A DNA stretch of 64,000 nucleotides from an uncultured Oscillospiraceae bacterium (lineage in GTDB: Bacteria > Bacillota > Clostridia > Oscillospirales > Oscillospiraceae). Where the stretch lies: assembly GCA_944385405.1 (NCBI GenBank), contig CALWXB010000006.1:1-64000 (forward strand), given 5' to 3'. The notes beneath the pieces were generated by a model that was not told where the DNA came from, did no database searches, and saw nothing but the letters and a program-made list of their open reading frames with translations. Shown in pieces: positions 1-7,158 of the stretch. The position numbers and the translations under genes are program-made. Position 1 is the stretch's first letter, and every line of letters begins with the position of its first letter.

Positions 1-13
1 TCACTTTTGACAT
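1..13 (-). CDS. 5' end of an unidentified gene (leaves window)
   Basis: Only the start is visible: ATG and codons for Met-Ser-Lys-Val, reading leftwards out of the window. A good ribosome binding site (AGGAAGGAGA on the minus strand, about 18-27) sits just upstream. Its place beside direct repeats and a tRNA fragment suggests an integrase or excisionase gene of an element to the left, but four codons cannot identify it. Confidence 0.4.
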
Positions 14-37
14 GGCGCTTTCTCCTTCCTCTACACT

Positions 38-130
38 ACCACGCAAGGCAAACCGGGTAGAAAATTGCCCTTTGATGTCCCTCTTGCGTGGTGCTTGTTT
101 GGTGCTTATTTGGTGCTTATGAACACCAAA
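38..130. repeat. Direct repeats (11-bp period) and inverted repeat beside an att site
   Basis: TGGTGCTT occurs at 89-96, 100-107 and 111-118, exactly 11 bp apart, with an inverted partner (ACACCAAA) at 123-130. A 10-bp inverted repeat (ACCACGCAAG / CTTGCGTGGT) lies at 38-47 and 83-92. Helically phased direct repeats next to an attachment site are typical of arm-type binding sites for tyrosine integrases or excisionases. The pattern is seen directly; the function is inferred. Confidence 0.5.
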
Positions 131-236
131 ACAGACTTTTGCACCTGTTTGTAGACTTTCGGGAAAACGCCGCAAACCCGCATGAAATAAGGATTTTTTA
201 GCGTAGCCGCTCGTAGACTTTTCGAGCGTATTTTAA

Positions 237-281
237 TTCGTAATCAGCAGGTCAGGTGTTCGAGTCACCCCACTAGCTCCA
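237..281 (+). other. tRNA-Thr(CGT) 3' fragment, probable attachment site
   Basis: The stretch reads as the 3' part of a tRNA: anticodon loop TTCGTAA (anticodon CGT), variable region, T loop TTCGAGT and a 3' end finishing in CCA at 279-281. The upstream sequence does not supply the 5' acceptor strand, D arm or 5' anticodon stem, so this is not a complete tRNA gene. A bare 3' half is what remains at the far end of an element integrated into the 3' end of a tRNA gene. The element would then lie to the left. Confidence 0.7.
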
Positions 282-287
282 CGAAAC

Positions 288-318
288 GCCCCGAAAACGA
301 TCGTTTTCGGGGCATTTT
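288..318 (+). terminator. Terminator downstream of tRNA fragment
   Basis: A perfect 26-bp palindrome (arms 288-300 and 301-313) is followed by ATTTTGCT. It lies 6 bp after the CCA end of the tRNA fragment, so it is probably the original tRNA-Thr terminator displaced with the fragment. Confidence 0.65.
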
Positions 319-394
319 GCTATGCAAAAAGTTCTTGGTTTGAGAAGGCGGTTAGGCCTAGACCCACACCATGACCCACACCACGCAAAAAACG

Positions 395-446
395 CAGCGC
401 ACCGGCAGGGAAGTTCGGCTTCCCAACCGGTGCGCTGTTTTGTTTT
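395..446. terminator. Strong hairpin with U-tract
   Basis: CAGCGCACCGG pairs with CCGGTGCGCTG around an inner GGGAAG/CTTCCC stem and a TTCGG loop. TTTTGTTTT follows on the plus strand and a T-rich tract also follows on the minus strand. It sits inside the degraded end of the integrase frame. Confidence 0.65.
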
Positions 447-983
447 GTGGGCTCTTTTATCGGACCTGCGCCATGAGGTGCCCATGGTCTGGGCTGCCTC
501 GTCCTGTTTCTGGCGGGTGGTGTGGGTGTAGGTGCGGAGGGTGAACCCGGCATCGTAGTGGCCCAGCATGGCGGAGACCGTTTTGATGTCCACGCCGTTC
601 TGGAGGGCCAGGGTGGCGAAGGTATGCCGGAGATCGTGGAACCGAAGGTGCTCCAGCCCAGCGTCCTTCAGGATGCGCTGGTGCAGGGTAGCCACAGAAT
701 CCGGGTGGTACATGTCTCCGGTGCGGGAGGAGGGAAAGAGCCAGGGGTTACTTGGGTGCTTGGCGTGTTCCTTCATCAGTAGCTCCACTGCTTCCTGTGG
801 GATGGAGATCTGCCGGATGGAATTCTCGGTTTTGGGGCGGGCCACGATCAGCTTGTTGTTTTCGTCCTTTGCGGCTTGCTTGCTGACGGAGATGGTATGG
901 TTATGCACCGGTGACAGGTCATGGCGGAGTCGTTTTGGCCTGGAATGGGGAACCAAAGCGGGGCGGCTCGAACTGCCGGTGCA

Positions 984-1026
984 GCAAGAAAGGACCTCCG
1001 GCAGTCAGCCGGAGGTCCTTTCTTGC
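984..1026. terminator. 19-bp perfect-stem hairpin after lipoprotein gene
   Basis: Arms 984-1002 and 1008-1026 are perfect complements around AGTCA, and lie 6 bp beyond the stop codon at 1032. The stem ends in A/T-rich base pairs that supply a T tract on either strand. It probably ends transcription of the lipoprotein gene. Confidence 0.7.
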
Positions 1027-1031
1027 GTCTT

Positions 1032-1472
1032 TTATGAGTACAGCTTGGGGATCCGGAAGCGCTGTTCGCCGTGAGCGGCGTCCGTGACAGTACCTGCGGG
1101 GAAGATGATGACCGGATTCCCCTCCTCGTCCACCTCGAACGCTGTGGTTTCGTCGATGGCGACATAATCGCTGAGCGGTGCGTTTTCTTCGATGGGGAAG
1201 TAGCGTACTTCCGGGTCCTTTTCCATGCGGTTGCTCATCTGCATGGTGATGGTCTCTGTCAGATAGTCCGCATAATCCTCGCCCAGCAGGTCCTCCAAGG
1301 TAGATGCTTCCTGTGCGGTATCCTCCTGGGCGGGCTCCTGAGCTGCGGTATCCTCCTGGGCGGGAGGCTGCTGCTCATCTGCAGCTGCCCGACTGCCCGA
1401 AGTCCCGCAGCCGGTGAGAAAAGCCATGCACAATGCCAGAAGTACAAGATGCCGACGGTAATTCTTTTTCAT
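1032..1472 (-). CDS. Small secreted lipoprotein of unknown function
   Basis: 146 residues. A signal peptide with lipobox LTGC places the mature protein on the outer face of the membrane through a lipidated cysteine near residue 22. A linker rich in Gln, Glu, Pro and Ala (about 30-55) contains two imperfect copies of AQEPAQEDTA. The remaining ~90 residues are acidic and end in a short segment (FEVDEEGNPVIIFPAGTV, then FRIP near the C-terminus) that resembles the end of DUF3298/RsiV-like extracellular domains. That resemblance is weak and from memory. A strong hairpin follows the stop codon. The gene is separated by 123 bp from the upstream membrane-protein gene of the two-component operon and could be co-transcribed with it. 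Function unknown. Confidence 0.7.
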   Translation of the reverse strand: MKKNYRRHLVLLALCMAFLTGCGTSGSRAAADEQQPPAQEDTAAQEPAQEDTAQEASTLEDLLGEDYADYLTETITMQMSNRMEKDPEVRYFPIEENAPLSDYVAIDETTAFEVDEEGNPVIIFPAGTVTDAAHGEQRFRIPKLYS

Positions 1473-1595
1473 GACTCATGCCTCCATTCTGCTTGGATGT
1501 TCCGCTTTTCATCGGGGATCGTCCCTTTTGGTATGTTTACCATATATCCATCCGGCCGCAAAGTGGCCGCATCTGTGCATCCTTTTCCCATCATT

Positions 1596-2348
1596 TCATG
1601 TGCCTTCAGATGTGGGACCTTCCGAAGTTTCTCCGAAAAGTTCTCCGGCAAAGCCGATGGGCTCCACGCAGATCCGGCCGTAGCCGTTCCCTGCCTGCGC
1701 GCTGTACATCAGTCCGCCGGCATCGCAGATCTCCCACAGGGCGGGGCCGCGCTGCTGTGTTTCCAGATTCAGCCCCGCCAGGAAACGGGTCCCCAGATCC
1801 TCGGAGGTGAGATCCGTTTGTGAGGAACGCAGTATGCAGTCGATCCAGACGGGCAGGCCGCTTTCTTCGTCCACCACCAGCCAGAAGTTGTCCTGTTCAT
1901 CGTCGGCGGGCCGTATGCCCTGCAAATACAGAAGGCTGACGGACTGATATCCGTCTGAGCGTACATAGACAACCCGGCTGCCGCCCTGAAACTCCAGCGT
2001 ACCCGGGTCAATGCCTTCGGGCAGGATGCCCCAGTCTGCCAGCAATGCCGCGCTTTGGAAGAAGGCCTCCGACGCCTGCTGGGCGTCGGGATCTCGCGGT
2101 GCCGGAAGCGGCTGCATGGTGGAGAAGATCTCCAGGTCCGGATACCGAATGGCCCGTCCCAGCAGCTCCAGCTTTTCCGGCAGGGGCAGCTCCCGGACAG
2201 AGAGGTCTTCTTGTGAAAGCGCCTCGGTGTGGATGGCGCCCAGCATGCTCCGGTCCCGAAGGGAGGAGATCTGCCGCGGCAGCAGCACTGCTCCCAGTAC
2301 CGCCAGCACAGTCACTGCAGGAAGTGCCCACTGTTTCAGGTCCCGCAT
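1596..2348 (-). CDS. Membrane-anchored protein coupled to a sensor kinase
   Basis: 250 residues. One N-terminal hydrophobic segment (about 8-24) should anchor it in the membrane with the rest outside. No catalytic motif is recognisable; the C-terminal half contains NFWLVVDEESGLPVWID, which suggests a small beta-rich domain. The start codon overlaps the end of the sensor kinase gene by 13 bp, so the two are translationally coupled. Together with the regulator gene upstream they form a three-gene operon. The position suggests an accessory protein that tunes the kinase, or a target of the same signal. This is inference; I do not recognise the family. Confidence 0.7.
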   Translation of the reverse strand: MRDLKQWALPAVTVLAVLGAVLLPRQISSLRDRSMLGAIHTEALSQEDLSVRELPLPEKLELLGRAIRYPDLEIFSTMQPLPAPRDPDAQQASEAFFQSAALLADWGILPEGIDPGTLEFQGGSRVVYVRSDGYQSVSLLYLQGIRPADDEQDNFWLVVDEESGLPVWIDCILRSSQTDLTSEDLGTRFLAGLNLETQQRGPALWEICDAGGLMYSAQAGNGYGRICVEPIGFAGELFGETSEGPTSEGT

Positions 2349-3754
2349 GGCGGCTCGCCTCCCTTCAAGTAGACGCTGACCCGGGTGCCCCGGCCCAACA
2401 TGCTCTCAAATTCCATCCTGCCGCAGTGAAGCGCCACGATCCGTTGACAAACGGTCAGGCCCAGGCCCGCACCGCCCTGCGCTCTGGCTCTGGATTTGTC
2501 CGCCATGTAAAAGGGTTCTGTGATCCGGCTCAGGTCTTCCGGTGCGATGCCCCTGCCGTTGTCTGTTACCCGGATACGGTAGCCGCCGGGGACAGGACTG
2601 CCTTCCAGAAGAACGGTGCCTTCTGCGTCCACTGCCTTGCGGGCGTTGTCCAGCAGATTCAACAAAACGGATTCCATCAGGTCCGGTTCCACATTTGCCG
2701 TGCCGGGCTCCGTGTGCACTTCCAGACGGATGCCGGACTGCTCCAGTGTGGGGCGCAGGGCTTCGGCCGCCCGGTCCAAAAAAGGAAGCATCTCCGTCGG
2801 ACGGGGGGAGATACCGGCTTTCTCCAGCACGAAGAGATCCAGCAGTTTCCGGGACAGCCCCTCCAGCCGCCGGCCTTCCCGGAAGATGCAGGCGGCGCTC
2901 TCCTGTACCAGCTGCGGCTGGGCGGGGCGGGAGAGCAGCAGCTCTGCGTAACCGATGATGGACGTCAGCGGTGTCTTGGTCTCATGGGCAAAGGCGTGGA
3001 GAAAATCCTCCTGCCGGCGGGCGGTGTCCGTCAGCTCGTCCACATGCCGTTCCAGCCGCTCCGCCATCTGGTTGAAATCCCGGGAGAGCTGAGCCACCTC
3101 ATCGCTGCCGCAGGCTTCCACCCGGCGGGAGAGCTCCCCGGCAGCCATTTGCCGCGCAGCCTCGGACAGCCGCCCCAGCGGGCGGGTGATCCAGGCACTC
3201 ACTGCCGCGGACGCCAGTGCCGATGCCAGTACCAGTCCCACCAGCAGATAGAAAAACACGTTGTACTGGGTCTGCCGAGTGGAAAAGAGGGTATCAGCTT
3301 CCCGCCAGGTCTCCAAAAATACCGTTTCATCTTCTGTCGTCAGGGGGCTTGCCGCGTGCAGATAGAAGCGATCTCCTGCCTGCAGGACTTCCCAGCCCAG
3401 CTGGGTCTCCGTCAGCGCAGTGGACAGCCGGGAGGCGGCAGGCAGGGGACTTCCGGAGAGCACATGGCCAGCTCCATCACTGAGGAGAAAACGGGCGCCG
3501 CTGCGGCTGAGGGAGGCGGCCGTATCCTCGGCCAGCTTGGCCGCGTCCGCCTGACCGAAGCTGCGGGAGAGCTGCATCTCCCGCAGCAGCATGCGGCGCA
3601 GGATGATGTGCTCGGTTACCATGGTGTCGGCCTGGGCTGCCAGTCCGGTGCGGAACTGTCCGTCGATGAGCAGAAAGCCGCCGATCGAACAGGCCAGGGC
3701 CGTCATGGCCACCATGCTGCAAAACAGTTTCCAGAAAAGGCGCAAGCACCTCAC
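2336..3754 (-). CDS. Sensor histidine kinase (EnvZ/PhoR-like)
   Basis: 472 residues. Transmembrane segment near 10-30, an extracytoplasmic sensor region of about 130 residues, a second transmembrane segment near 165-190, then a HAMP region (ITRPLGRLSEAARQMAAGEL). The phosphoacceptor is His257 in AHETKTPLTS. The ATP-binding domain has the N box (LLNLLDNARKAVD) and G boxes (DNGRGIAPED, GGAGLGLTVCQ). The start is a GTG that overlaps the stop of the response regulator (GTGA), so regulator and kinase are made together. It should phosphorylate that OmpR-type partner. The signal is not evident; the lack of nearby transporter genes leaves the regulon open. Confidence 0.92.
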   Translation of the reverse strand: MRCLRLFWKLFCSMVAMTALACSIGGFLLIDGQFRTGLAAQADTMVTEHIILRRMLLREMQLSRSFGQADAAKLAEDTAASLSRSGARFLLSDGAGHVLSGSPLPAASRLSTALTETQLGWEVLQAGDRFYLHAASPLTTEDETVFLETWREADTLFSTRQTQYNVFFYLLVGLVLASALASAAVSAWITRPLGRLSEAARQMAAGELSRRVEACGSDEVAQLSRDFNQMAERLERHVDELTDTARRQEDFLHAFAHETKTPLTSIIGYAELLLSRPAQPQLVQESAACIFREGRRLEGLSRKLLDLFVLEKAGISPRPTEMLPFLDRAAEALRPTLEQSGIRLEVHTEPGTANVEPDLMESVLLNLLDNARKAVDAEGTVLLEGSPVPGGYRIRVTDNGRGIAPEDLSRITEPFYMADKSRARAQGGAGLGLTVCQRIVALHCGRMEFESMLGRGTRVSVYLKGGEPPCGT

Positions 3755-4407
3755 CCCTCCAATCGGTAGCCCACCTTGTATACCGCTGTCAAACGATTTT
3801 CCAGTCCCAGCTTTTTCCGCATGCGCTGGACATGGAGATCCACGGTGCGGCTGTCTCCCAGATACTCCTCGTTCCAGACCCGCTCAAAGATCCGGTCCCG
3901 GCAGAGGGCCACATTTTTGTTCTGCGCGAACAGCACCAGAAGGTCGAACTCTTTGGCCGTCAGCGCCACCGTCTGCCCGCTTTTGCGGACGATCCGGGCG
4001 GCCGGGTCGATCACGATATCCGGGTCCACCCGCAGGAGCCGGTCTCCCTTTCCGCAGCGGCGCAGCACCGTCTCTACCCGGGCCAGCAGCTCCGGCAGGG
4101 CAAAGGGCTTGGTGAGGTAGTCCTCGGCACCCCGGCGCAGGCCCCGCACCCGGTCTTCCACCTCGCCCCGGGCGGTAAGGAAGATCACGGGTACCTCCAG
4201 GGCCTTGCAGTAGTCCAGCAGTTCGTAGCCGTCCGCGCCGGGCAGCATGATATCCAGCAGCGCCAGATCAAAGGGCTCCTGCTCCAGAAGATCCGCCGCC
4301 TGATTCCCATCCGGCGCCCAAGCACAGCGGTAGCCCGCATCGGTCAAAACGGTCCGTACCAGATGGGCGATGGCCGCCTCATCCTCGGCAATCAGGATCT
4401 TGTTCAC
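3751..4407 (-). CDS. OmpR-family response regulator
   Basis: 218 residues. The receiver domain (1-115) has the acidic pair EDE near residue 8, phosphoacceptor Asp in LLDIMLPG, the conserved Thr in FLTA and Lys in LTKPFA. A winged-helix DNA-binding domain follows (LTAKEFDLLVLFAQNK ... TVDLHVQRMRKKLG ... VYKVGYRLEG). The start is GTG with an AAAGGAG site 6-7 bp upstream. It is the first gene of a regulator-kinase-membrane protein operon. No convincing promoter was found in the 99 bp upstream. Confidence 0.92.
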   Translation of the reverse strand: MNKILIAEDEAAIAHLVRTVLTDAGYRCAWAPDGNQAADLLEQEPFDLALLDIMLPGADGYELLDYCKALEVPVIFLTARGEVEDRVRGLRRGAEDYLTKPFALPELLARVETVLRRCGKGDRLLRVDPDIVIDPAARIVRKSGQTVALTAKEFDLLVLFAQNKNVALCRDRIFERVWNEEYLGDSRTVDLHVQRMRKKLGLENRLTAVYKVGYRLEG

Positions 4408-4506
4408 ACGCTCAACTCCTTTGCCTGATGATAGGACATGTTCCCATCATGTTTGCATCATGCCGGATGCTTCCGAAGGGTCTCTGCAGGCATGAGGGAT
4501 GATGCG

Positions 4507-5061
4507 TCAGTAGTTGATCCCCACAACGGCCAGCTGACCTTCGGAGACACCGAAAACGATATTGGGGCAGCCGCTGGCGGACAGGATGAAGCCCGCCTGG
4601 CTGGGCTCCAGGGCAGAGAGGTCCGCTGTGCCGATCTCTGTGAGCAGAGCTTCCGTAAAGACCCGGTCGGCCCCAAGAGACAGAAAATCCTCCCGGCTGT
4701 CCACAAACTGCGCGTCTTCGGGAAAGCCCACATAGTTGGGAAACTGCATCAGGTCCGCCAGTCCCTCCAGGTCCTTGTCCGCAACGGCGTCCTGGATCTT
4801 CCGGGCAAACGCCTCCGCATCTGCGTGCTCTACAGAGAAGTTATCCTCATAGGCAGTCTGGGCTGTTTCTGCGTCCGGTGTTCCGGCTTCCGGGTCCTCC
4901 GGGGGTTGCGGATCTGCGGCAGAGGGCTGTTCCGCCGGTTCACTCTGCTCCGTGGGAGCTTTTTCGGGGGCAGTCCCGTCGTCCTGCCTGTTTTGTCCGC
5001 AGCCGGCCAGCAGCAGGCACAGGGCTGTCAGCAGGATCGCCTTGTTCAGATGTTTACGCAT
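4507..5061 (-). CDS. Secreted lipoprotein with NTF2-like domain
   Basis: 184 residues. A lipoprotein signal ends in LLLAGC (cysteine near residue 21). A disordered Pro/Glu/Ala-rich linker runs to about residue 65. The C-terminal domain (about 75-184) contains a pattern common in clostridial lipoproteins (KIQDAVADKDLEGLADLM, later FILSASGCPNIVFGVSEGQL and a terminal VGINY), probably an NTF2-like or cystatin-like fold. A longer frame runs upstream to 5640, but the signal peptide and the AGGAAAGG site fix the start at 5061. A TATAAT-like -10 lies upstream at 5113-5118. Function unknown. Confidence 0.8.
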   Translation of the reverse strand: MRKHLNKAILLTALCLLLAGCGQNRQDDGTAPEKAPTEQSEPAEQPSAADPQPPEDPEAGTPDAETAQTAYEDNFSVEHADAEAFARKIQDAVADKDLEGLADLMQFPNYVGFPEDAQFVDSREDFLSLGADRVFTEALLTEIGTADLSALEPSQAGFILSASGCPNIVFGVSEGQLAVVGINY

Positions 5062-5278
5062 GTCGCATGGTCCTTTCCTTGGCTGAATGGTCGGGCATAG
5101 AGCCCGGTTTTTATTATAGACGCAGGAAACGATGAGAAAGTTTTCAGCCCGCGGCAGGATGATTGAGGGGAATGGAACTCTGTCAAATGATGGCGGTTTG
5201 ATGCAAAAAAGAGGGAACTTCGGCGGGAGAGCACCGTAAATTGAGACGCAAGATCTGGTAAAGAAAGGGGCGCATTCC
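5062..5278. promoter_or_regulatory. Divergent promoter region
   Basis: Minus strand: a perfect TATAAT (5113-5118) about 50 bp before the lipoprotein start, with no clear -35. Plus strand: TTGAGG (5163-5168), 17 bp, AATGAT (5186-5191) is a candidate promoter for the VanY-type gene. No small gene is seen here. Confidence 0.4.
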
Positions 5279-6106
5279 ATGACCCGGCAGCTGAAAAAGA
5301 GTTCTTCCCTGGGTTCTGTTCCGCCTTCAGTGCGGGAGCATTCCCCGAATCGCCGCCCCAGGCGGCACAGCCGGCGGCTTTTGCTGCCGGTCCTGCTGGG
5401 GCTGCTGCTGTTTGGGGCGGGATTTGCTCTGGGGACCGCCCGGGCTGCGGCGGAAGGCTCCGCAGAACTGCCGCCGGCCGCCCTGCGGGATGCCGATGCG
5501 CTTCCCGCGGAAGCGGATCTGCCGGCCGGACAGATCCCGGAAGGGGATGAATGGGAACTGCAGCTGGTGAATGCAGCGCATCCGCTGCCGGAGGATTTCC
5601 AGGTGCCCGAGCTGACTGCGCTGAAGGGCGGCCACGCCATCGACAGCCGGGCCTACCCGGCCCTCCAGCGGATGATGGACGATTGCCGTGCGGCGGGGCT
5701 GGAGCCGCTGATCTGTTCCTCCTACCGCACCCGGGACAAACAGGAGGAGCTGTTCCGCCGCAAGGTGCGCACACTTTCAAAGCAGGGATATCCCGATGAA
5801 GAAGCCGGGGCGGAGGCTGCCCGGTGGGTGGCCCGTCCCGGCACCAGCGAGCATGAGACCGGACTGGCGGTAGACATCGTGGATACCGGATATCAGATGC
5901 TGGACGATCGGCAGGAGCAGACGCCGGTGCAGCAGTGGCTGATGGACCACTGCGCCGAATACGGGTTTATCCTGCGGTATCCCACAGATAAAAGCGGCAT
6001 TACCGGCATTGGCTATGAGCCCTGGCATTACCGCTATGTGGGACAGGCTGCGGCAGCAGCGATCACAGAGCAGGGCCTTTGTCTGGAGGAGTATCTGGAG
6101 GGATAG
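5279..6106 (+). CDS. VanY-type D-alanyl-D-alanine carboxypeptidase (M15B)
   Basis: 275 residues. A basic N-terminus and a single transmembrane segment (about 35-57) export the protein and anchor it outside the cell. The peptidase domain (about 115-275) has the zinc motif SEHETGLAVD (His192 and Asp199) and the third ligand and catalytic region in EPWHYRYVG (His250), as in VanY and other LD/DD-carboxypeptidases of family M15B. It would trim the terminal D-Ala from peptidoglycan stem peptides. The start has an AAAGGGG site 9-10 bp upstream. It stands alone between divergent and convergent neighbours, so this looks like housekeeping wall remodelling rather than a vancomycin cassette; no vanHAX genes are present. 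Confidence 0.88.
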   Translation: MTRQLKKSSSLGSVPPSVREHSPNRRPRRHSRRLLLPVLLGLLLFGAGFALGTARAAAEGSAELPPAALRDADALPAEADLPAGQIPEGDEWELQLVNAAHPLPEDFQVPELTALKGGHAIDSRAYPALQRMMDDCRAAGLEPLICSSYRTRDKQEELFRRKVRTLSKQGYPDEEAGAEAARWVARPGTSEHETGLAVDIVDTGYQMLDDRQEQTPVQQWLMDHCAEYGFILRYPTDKSGITGIGYEPWHYRYVGQAAAAAITEQGLCLEEYLEG

Positions 6107-6177
6107 CGCCGTCCTTCCGGAAGGATGCGGCGGGCACGCGCCGGCAAAGCGCGGTGCACGGAGACCTGCATGGCGGA

Positions 6178-6224
6178 AAAGGAGCCTGCGGCCGTGGCGG
6201 CCGCAGGCTCCTTCCTGGTTTTTT
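6178..6224. terminator. Bidirectional terminator
   Basis: A 14-bp perfect stem (6181-6194 with 6198-6211) around a 3-base loop. A T tract follows on the plus strand (to 6224) and TTTTCC on the minus strand. It ends both the VanY-type gene and the glycyl radical operon, which converge here. Confidence 0.85.
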
Positions 6225-6231
6225 ATAAGTA

Positions 6232-7140
6232 TCATCCACCCACCATCACCGGCAGTCCCCGGTCCCGGAAGAGCCGGCAGGCATCGTCGGTCTGCTCCTG
6301 CGTCAGCACCGGCGTATCCGCCAGCGTGTACGGGCGGAAGAGCCGGCCATACTTGCTGACGCCGGCCAGGGAATAGGGATGCAGGTCCACCTGGACATGG
6401 CCGGGCAGGGAGGCGATGAAGTCCGCCAGCTTGGAGAGCTCTTCCCGGGAGTCGTTGCAGCCGGGGATGAGGGGGATGCACACCGTCATGTCCGGATGAC
6501 AGGCGGCGGCATGGCGCGCATTGGCCAGGATCTGGGCATTGCCGGCGCCGGTGTAGCGCCGGTGCAGTTCCAGTGTGATGAACTTGAGGTCGAACATCAG
6601 GTGGTCCACCAGGGGGAGGAGGCGGGCGAAGGCCTCCGGATCGCCGAAGCCGCAGGTCTCAATGGCAGTATTGAGGCCGTGTGCCTTGCAGGCCTCCAGC
6701 AGCGCCAGCGTGAATTCCGGCTGGGCCAGCACTTCTCCTCCGGTCAGCGTCACACCGCCGGTCTCCCGATAGAACGGCAGGTCCTTCAAGCAGGCCTGGA
6801 CCACCTCTTCCACAGACACGCGTTTTCCATACACGCGCATGGCGTTGACCGGGCAGTGCTCCGCGCACAGCAGGCAGTCCGTGCATTTGCCGTGGTCGAT
6901 GGTCCGGCCCTGGGGCGCGGCTGCCACGGCGCCGGCCGGACAGACCCGGCTGCATGCGCCGCAGCCGATGCAGGCCTCGGCATAGTGCAGAACCTCCGGC
7001 ATGGGGCGCTGGGATTCCGGGTTGAAGCACCACCGGCACCGCAGGGGACAGCCCTTGAGGAACACGGCCGTGCGGATGCCGGGGCCGTCGTAGGTGGAAA
7101 AACCCTGGATCTTAAAGATGTATCCGCTGGGTGAGGTCAT
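6232..7140 (-). CDS. Glycyl radical enzyme activase (radical SAM)
   Basis: 302 residues. It uses S-adenosylmethionine and a [4Fe-4S] cluster to abstract hydrogen from the glycine of the partner enzyme. The radical-SAM motif is Cys31-X3-Cys35-X2-Cys38 in GCPLRCRWC. Two ferredoxin-like motifs follow ([12 protein letters not shown] and [12 protein letters not shown], about 58-95). This insert is present in activases of diol dehydratase, choline lyase and aryl decarboxylase types and absent from the simplest PFL activase. The N-terminal [11 protein letters not shown] and the [10 protein letters not shown] segment are also family marks. It is the last gene of the operon, 18 bp after the glycyl radical enzyme, which is its obvious substrate. 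An intact gene of normal length. Confidence 0.93.
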   Translation of the reverse strand: MTSPSGYIFKIQGFSTYDGPGIRTAVFLKGCPLRCRWCFNPESQRPMPEVLHYAEACIGCGACSRVCPAGAVAAAPQGRTIDHGKCTDCLLCAEHCPVNAMRVYGKRVSVEEVVQACLKDLPFYRETGGVTLTGGEVLAQPEFTLALLEACKAHGLNTAIETCGFGDPEAFARLLPLVDHLMFDLKFITLELHRRYTGAGNAQILANARHAAACHPDMTVCIPLIPGCNDSREELSKLADFIASLPGHVQVDLHPYSLAGVSKYGRLFRPYTLADTPVLTQEQTDDACRLFRDRGLPVMVGG

Positions 7141-7158
7141 GGATCCCGCCTGCTTTCC

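Larger units (their letters stand above)
273..940 (-). pseudogene. Truncated tyrosine recombinase (integrase) remnant
   Basis: The reading frame carries the C-terminal catalytic half of a phage/ICE-type integrase: HDLRHTFAT (His-X-X-Arg box), AMLGH (second histidine) and the tyrosine box in TLRTYTHTT. The recognisable homology begins around ISVSKQ, so the N-terminal DNA-binding domain and the first catalytic arginine are missing. Upstream the frame runs into the hairpin and 3' end of an unrelated lipoprotein gene. Downstream it reads through a hairpin (395-437) into the tRNA fragment, so the native C-terminus is probably also altered. I call it a non-functional relic of an element that once used the same tRNA-Thr site. 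The exact left breakpoint (about 915-950) is uncertain. Confidence 0.75.

Noticed and set aside
89-118. Short direct repeats as a CRISPR remnant
   Set aside because: Eight-base units at 11-bp spacing beside an attachment site fit integrase arm sites, not CRISPR.
181-281. Complete tRNA gene at the left edge
   Set aside because: No 5' acceptor strand, D arm or 5' anticodon stem can be drawn from the upstream bases.
5062-5640. N-terminal extension of the lipoprotein gene at 4507
   Set aside because: A signal peptide with lipobox and a ribosome site mark the start at 5061, and the extension overlaps the VanY-type gene on the other strand.
5279-6106. Vancomycin resistance cassette
   Set aside because: Only a VanY-type peptidase is present, without vanH, vanA or vanX genes.
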